NCBI RefSeq assembly: GCF_004340875.1
Contig: NZ_SLXQ01000001.1
Location: 496,001-560,000, forward strand
DNA: 64,000 nucleotides
DNA from: Tamaricihabitans halophyticus
Lineage (GTDB): Bacteria > Actinomycetota > Actinomycetes > Mycobacteriales > Pseudonocardiaceae
Direction: 5' to 3'
In this document: piece after piece, positions 62,622 to 64,000 of the stretch
Layout of the letters: every line of letters begins with the position of its first letter
Numbering within the stretch: the stretch's first letter is position 1
Notes under the pieces: generated by a model
The model's database searches: none
What the model was told of the DNA's origin: nothing
Seen by the model: the letters and a program-made list of their open reading frames with translations, nothing else
Program-made: the position numbers and the translations under genes

Positions 62622-62635
62622 ACACCTCGAGGTGT
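62622..62635. promoter_or_regulatory. Perfect palindrome upstream of the XPB helicase gene
   Basis: ACACCTCGAGGTGT is a perfect 14-base palindrome, 33 bases before the start codon and 11 bases past a TATAAA (62605-62610) that could be the -10 box. It may be an operator for a DNA-damage or other regulator, which is not known. Confidence 0.5.
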
Positions 62636-62668
62636 ACCGCGTTTCCATGGCTTTACCGAGGAGGACGC

Positions 62669-64000
62669 GTGGCCGACGCACCACTGATCGTGCAGTCCGA
62701 CAAGACCGTGCTGCTCGAGGTCGACCATGCGAAAGCCGATGAGGCACGGACCGCGATCGCGCCGTTCGCCGAGCTGGAACGCGCCCCCGAGCATGTGCAT
62801 AGCTACCGGGTGACACCGCTCGCGCTGTGGAACGCGCGGGCCGCGGGGCATGACGCGGAGCAAGTGGTCGATGTGCTCACCACTTACTCGAAGTTCCCCG
62901 TTCCGCAGCCACTACTGATCGACGTGGTGGACACCATGGGCCGGTTCGGCCGGCTGCAGCTGGCGAACAACCCCGCGCATGGCCTTGTAATGTCCACAAC
63001 GGATCGCGCGGTACTCGAGGAAGTACTGCGCAACAAAAAGATCGCGCCGATGCTTGGCGATCGGATCGACGACGACACCGTCGTGGTGCATCCGTCCGAA
63101 CGCGGCAGGCTGAAGCAGCAGCTACTCAAGGTCGGCTGGCCCGCCGAGGACCTTGCGGGCTATGTGGACGGTGAGGCACATCCGATCGAGCTCGACGAGG
63201 ACGGCTGGCAGCTGCGGGAGTATCAACGGCAGTCCGTACAGGCGTTCTGGGCTGGCGGCTCGGGTGTCGTGGTGCTGCCCTGCGGCGCGGGTAAGACCCT
63301 GGTTGGCGCCGCGGCGATGGCCGAAGCGAAGGCGACCACACTGATCCTGGTGACAAACACGGTCGCTGGCCGGCAGTGGAAGCGCGAGCTCATCGCGCGC
63401 ACCTCGCTGACCGAGGAGGAGATCGGCGAGTACTCCGGGGAACGCAAGGAGATCCGTCCGGTCACGATCGCCACTTACCAGGTGGTCACCCGGCGAACCA
63501 AGGACGGGTACAAGCACCTCGAGCTCTTCGACTCGAGGGACTGGGGGTTGATGATCTACGACGAGGTGCATCTGCTGCCAGCCCCGGTGTTCCGGATGAC
63601 GGCCGATCTACAGTCGCGCCGCCGGCTCGGGCTTACCGCGACCCTGGTGCGTGAGGACGGCCGCGAGGGCGACGTGTTCTCGCTGATCGGACCGAAACGC
63701 TTCGACGTGCCGTGGCGGGATATTGAACAGCAGGGTTGGATCGCGCCAGCGGAATGCATCGAGGTGCGCGGCATGCTCACCGAAAACGAGCGGCTGACCT
63801 ATGCGACGGCAGAGCCGGACGAGAAGTACCGGATCGCCTCGACCTCACGGACCAAGCTGCGCATCGTACGCTCTATTGTGGACAAACACCCGGACGAGCC
63901 AGCGCTGGTGATCGGCGCGTATCTCGACCAACTCGAAGAGCTCGGCGCCGAACTGGACGCGCCAATCGTGCAGGGGTCAACCAAGAACAAGGAACGCGAG
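62669..64000 (+). CDS. XPB/ERCC3-type DNA helicase, N-terminal part
   Basis: The first 444 residues of a superfamily 2 helicase; the gene runs past the window edge. An N-terminal helicase-associated part (LVMSTTDRAVLEEVLRNKKI) is followed by the motor core: Q-like motif WQLREYQRQSVQAFW, Walker A PCGAGKT at 204-210, motif II DEVH at 298-301, and motif III GLTATLVREDG. This is the bacterial XPB found in mycobacteria (Rv0861c, recalled), an ATP-dependent 3'-5' helicase tied to DNA repair. The GTG at 62669 has GAGGAGGA upstream. Motifs IV-VI lie outside the window. Confidence 0.93.
   Translation, partial: MADAPLIVQSDKTVLLEVDHAKADEARTAIAPFAELERAPEHVHSYRVTPLALWNARAAGHDAEQVVDVLTTYSKFPVPQPLLIDVVDTMGRFGRLQLANNPAHGLVMSTTDRAVLEEVLRNKKIAPMLGDRIDDDTVVVHPSERGRLKQQLLKVGWPAEDLAGYVDGEAHPIELDEDGWQLREYQRQSVQAFWAGGSGVVVLPCGAGKTLVGAAAMAEAKATTLILVTNTVAGRQWKRELIARTSLTEEEIGEYSGERKEIRPVTIATYQVVTRRTKDGYKHLELFDSRDWGLMIYDEVHLLPAPVFRMTADLQSRRRLGLTATLVREDGREGDVFSLIGPKRFDVPWRDIEQQGWIAPAECIEVRGMLTENERLTYATAEPDEKYRIASTSRTKLRIVRSIVDKHPDEPALVIGAYLDQLEELGAELDAPIVQGSTKNKERE

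Overview
The window is a contiguous piece of a high-GC actinobacterial chromosome. The best guess is family Pseudonocardiaceae (order Pseudonocardiales). Pointers are the strongly GC-biased codon use with many GTG/TTG starts, a conservon-type sensor cluster (NIT-HAMP kinase, roadblock protein, DUF742), a WhiJ-like XRE regulator paired with DUF397, a DUF3558 lipoprotein, SepH, an Rpf, and DUF2530/DUF2537/DUF2771/DUF3027 proteins. From memory, the gene content tracks the Mycobacterium tuberculosis segment around Rv0861c-Rv0896 (ercc3, Rv0862c, Rv0863, mog/moaE2, rpfA, moaD2, moaA2, cspB, an MFS protein, DUF2530, MarR, SpoU, DUF2537, sepH, serC, citA, gltA2). Most of the window is therefore core chromosome with accessory insertions.

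Layout. 1-4 kb: end of an ABC-2 permease, a DUF3558 lipoprotein with a coupled ESX-like helical protein, the DUF397/WhiJ-like pair, a small Cys/His protein and an unusual HAD protein. 4-13.8 kb: gltA, a PfkB kinase, an acyl-CoA dehydrogenase, a methyltransferase, an amidohydrolase, a GalM-like epimerase, pdxH, citA and a MarR regulator with clear twin operators. 13.9-19.5 kb: an SDR, then a translationally coupled ABC-2 exporter plus NarL-type two-component system and a serine hydrolase. 19.6-28.8 kb: serC, sepH, DUF2537, SpoU methyltransferase, a GCS2-like ligase, a Fe/Mn superoxide dismutase under a Nur-type box, an MFS exporter, MarR and DUF2530. 28.8-38 kb: a large sacsin-type ATPase coupled to DUF3027, a glutaminyl cyclase, an MFS protein, DUF2771, a cold-shock protein, a methyltransferase and a HAD phosphatase. 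38-43 kb: TetR plus an R2-like ligand-binding oxidase, a CorA channel, a NagD-like HAD and a metallophosphoesterase. 43-51 kb: a molybdate uptake operon (modE-like, modABC) beside moaA, moaD and a Mog-MoaE fusion, with an Rpf gene and malic enzyme. 51-64 kb: two DNA-helicase-related genes flanking a sugar-acid cluster (SDR, enolase-superfamily dehydratase, SMP-30), a LysE exporter, a three-gene conservon and a solute-binding lipoprotein.

The most interesting material is between the genes. (i) A dispersed composite repeat built on a CCGCAA...TTGCGG hairpin, plus a companion half, recurs at seven sites, mostly at gene ends, and supplies or touches stop codons. (ii) Two MITE-like elements with different terminal inverted repeats share an internal core; each inserted at the very end of a gene and reshaped its stop. 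(iii) At two loci the last codons plus the stop codon of a gene are tandemly repeated. (iv) A near-perfect IdeR/DtxR iron box sits between two convergent genes ahead of a hairpin, which suggests an iron-controlled small RNA. (v) There are textbook Nur, CRP and MarR operator candidates.
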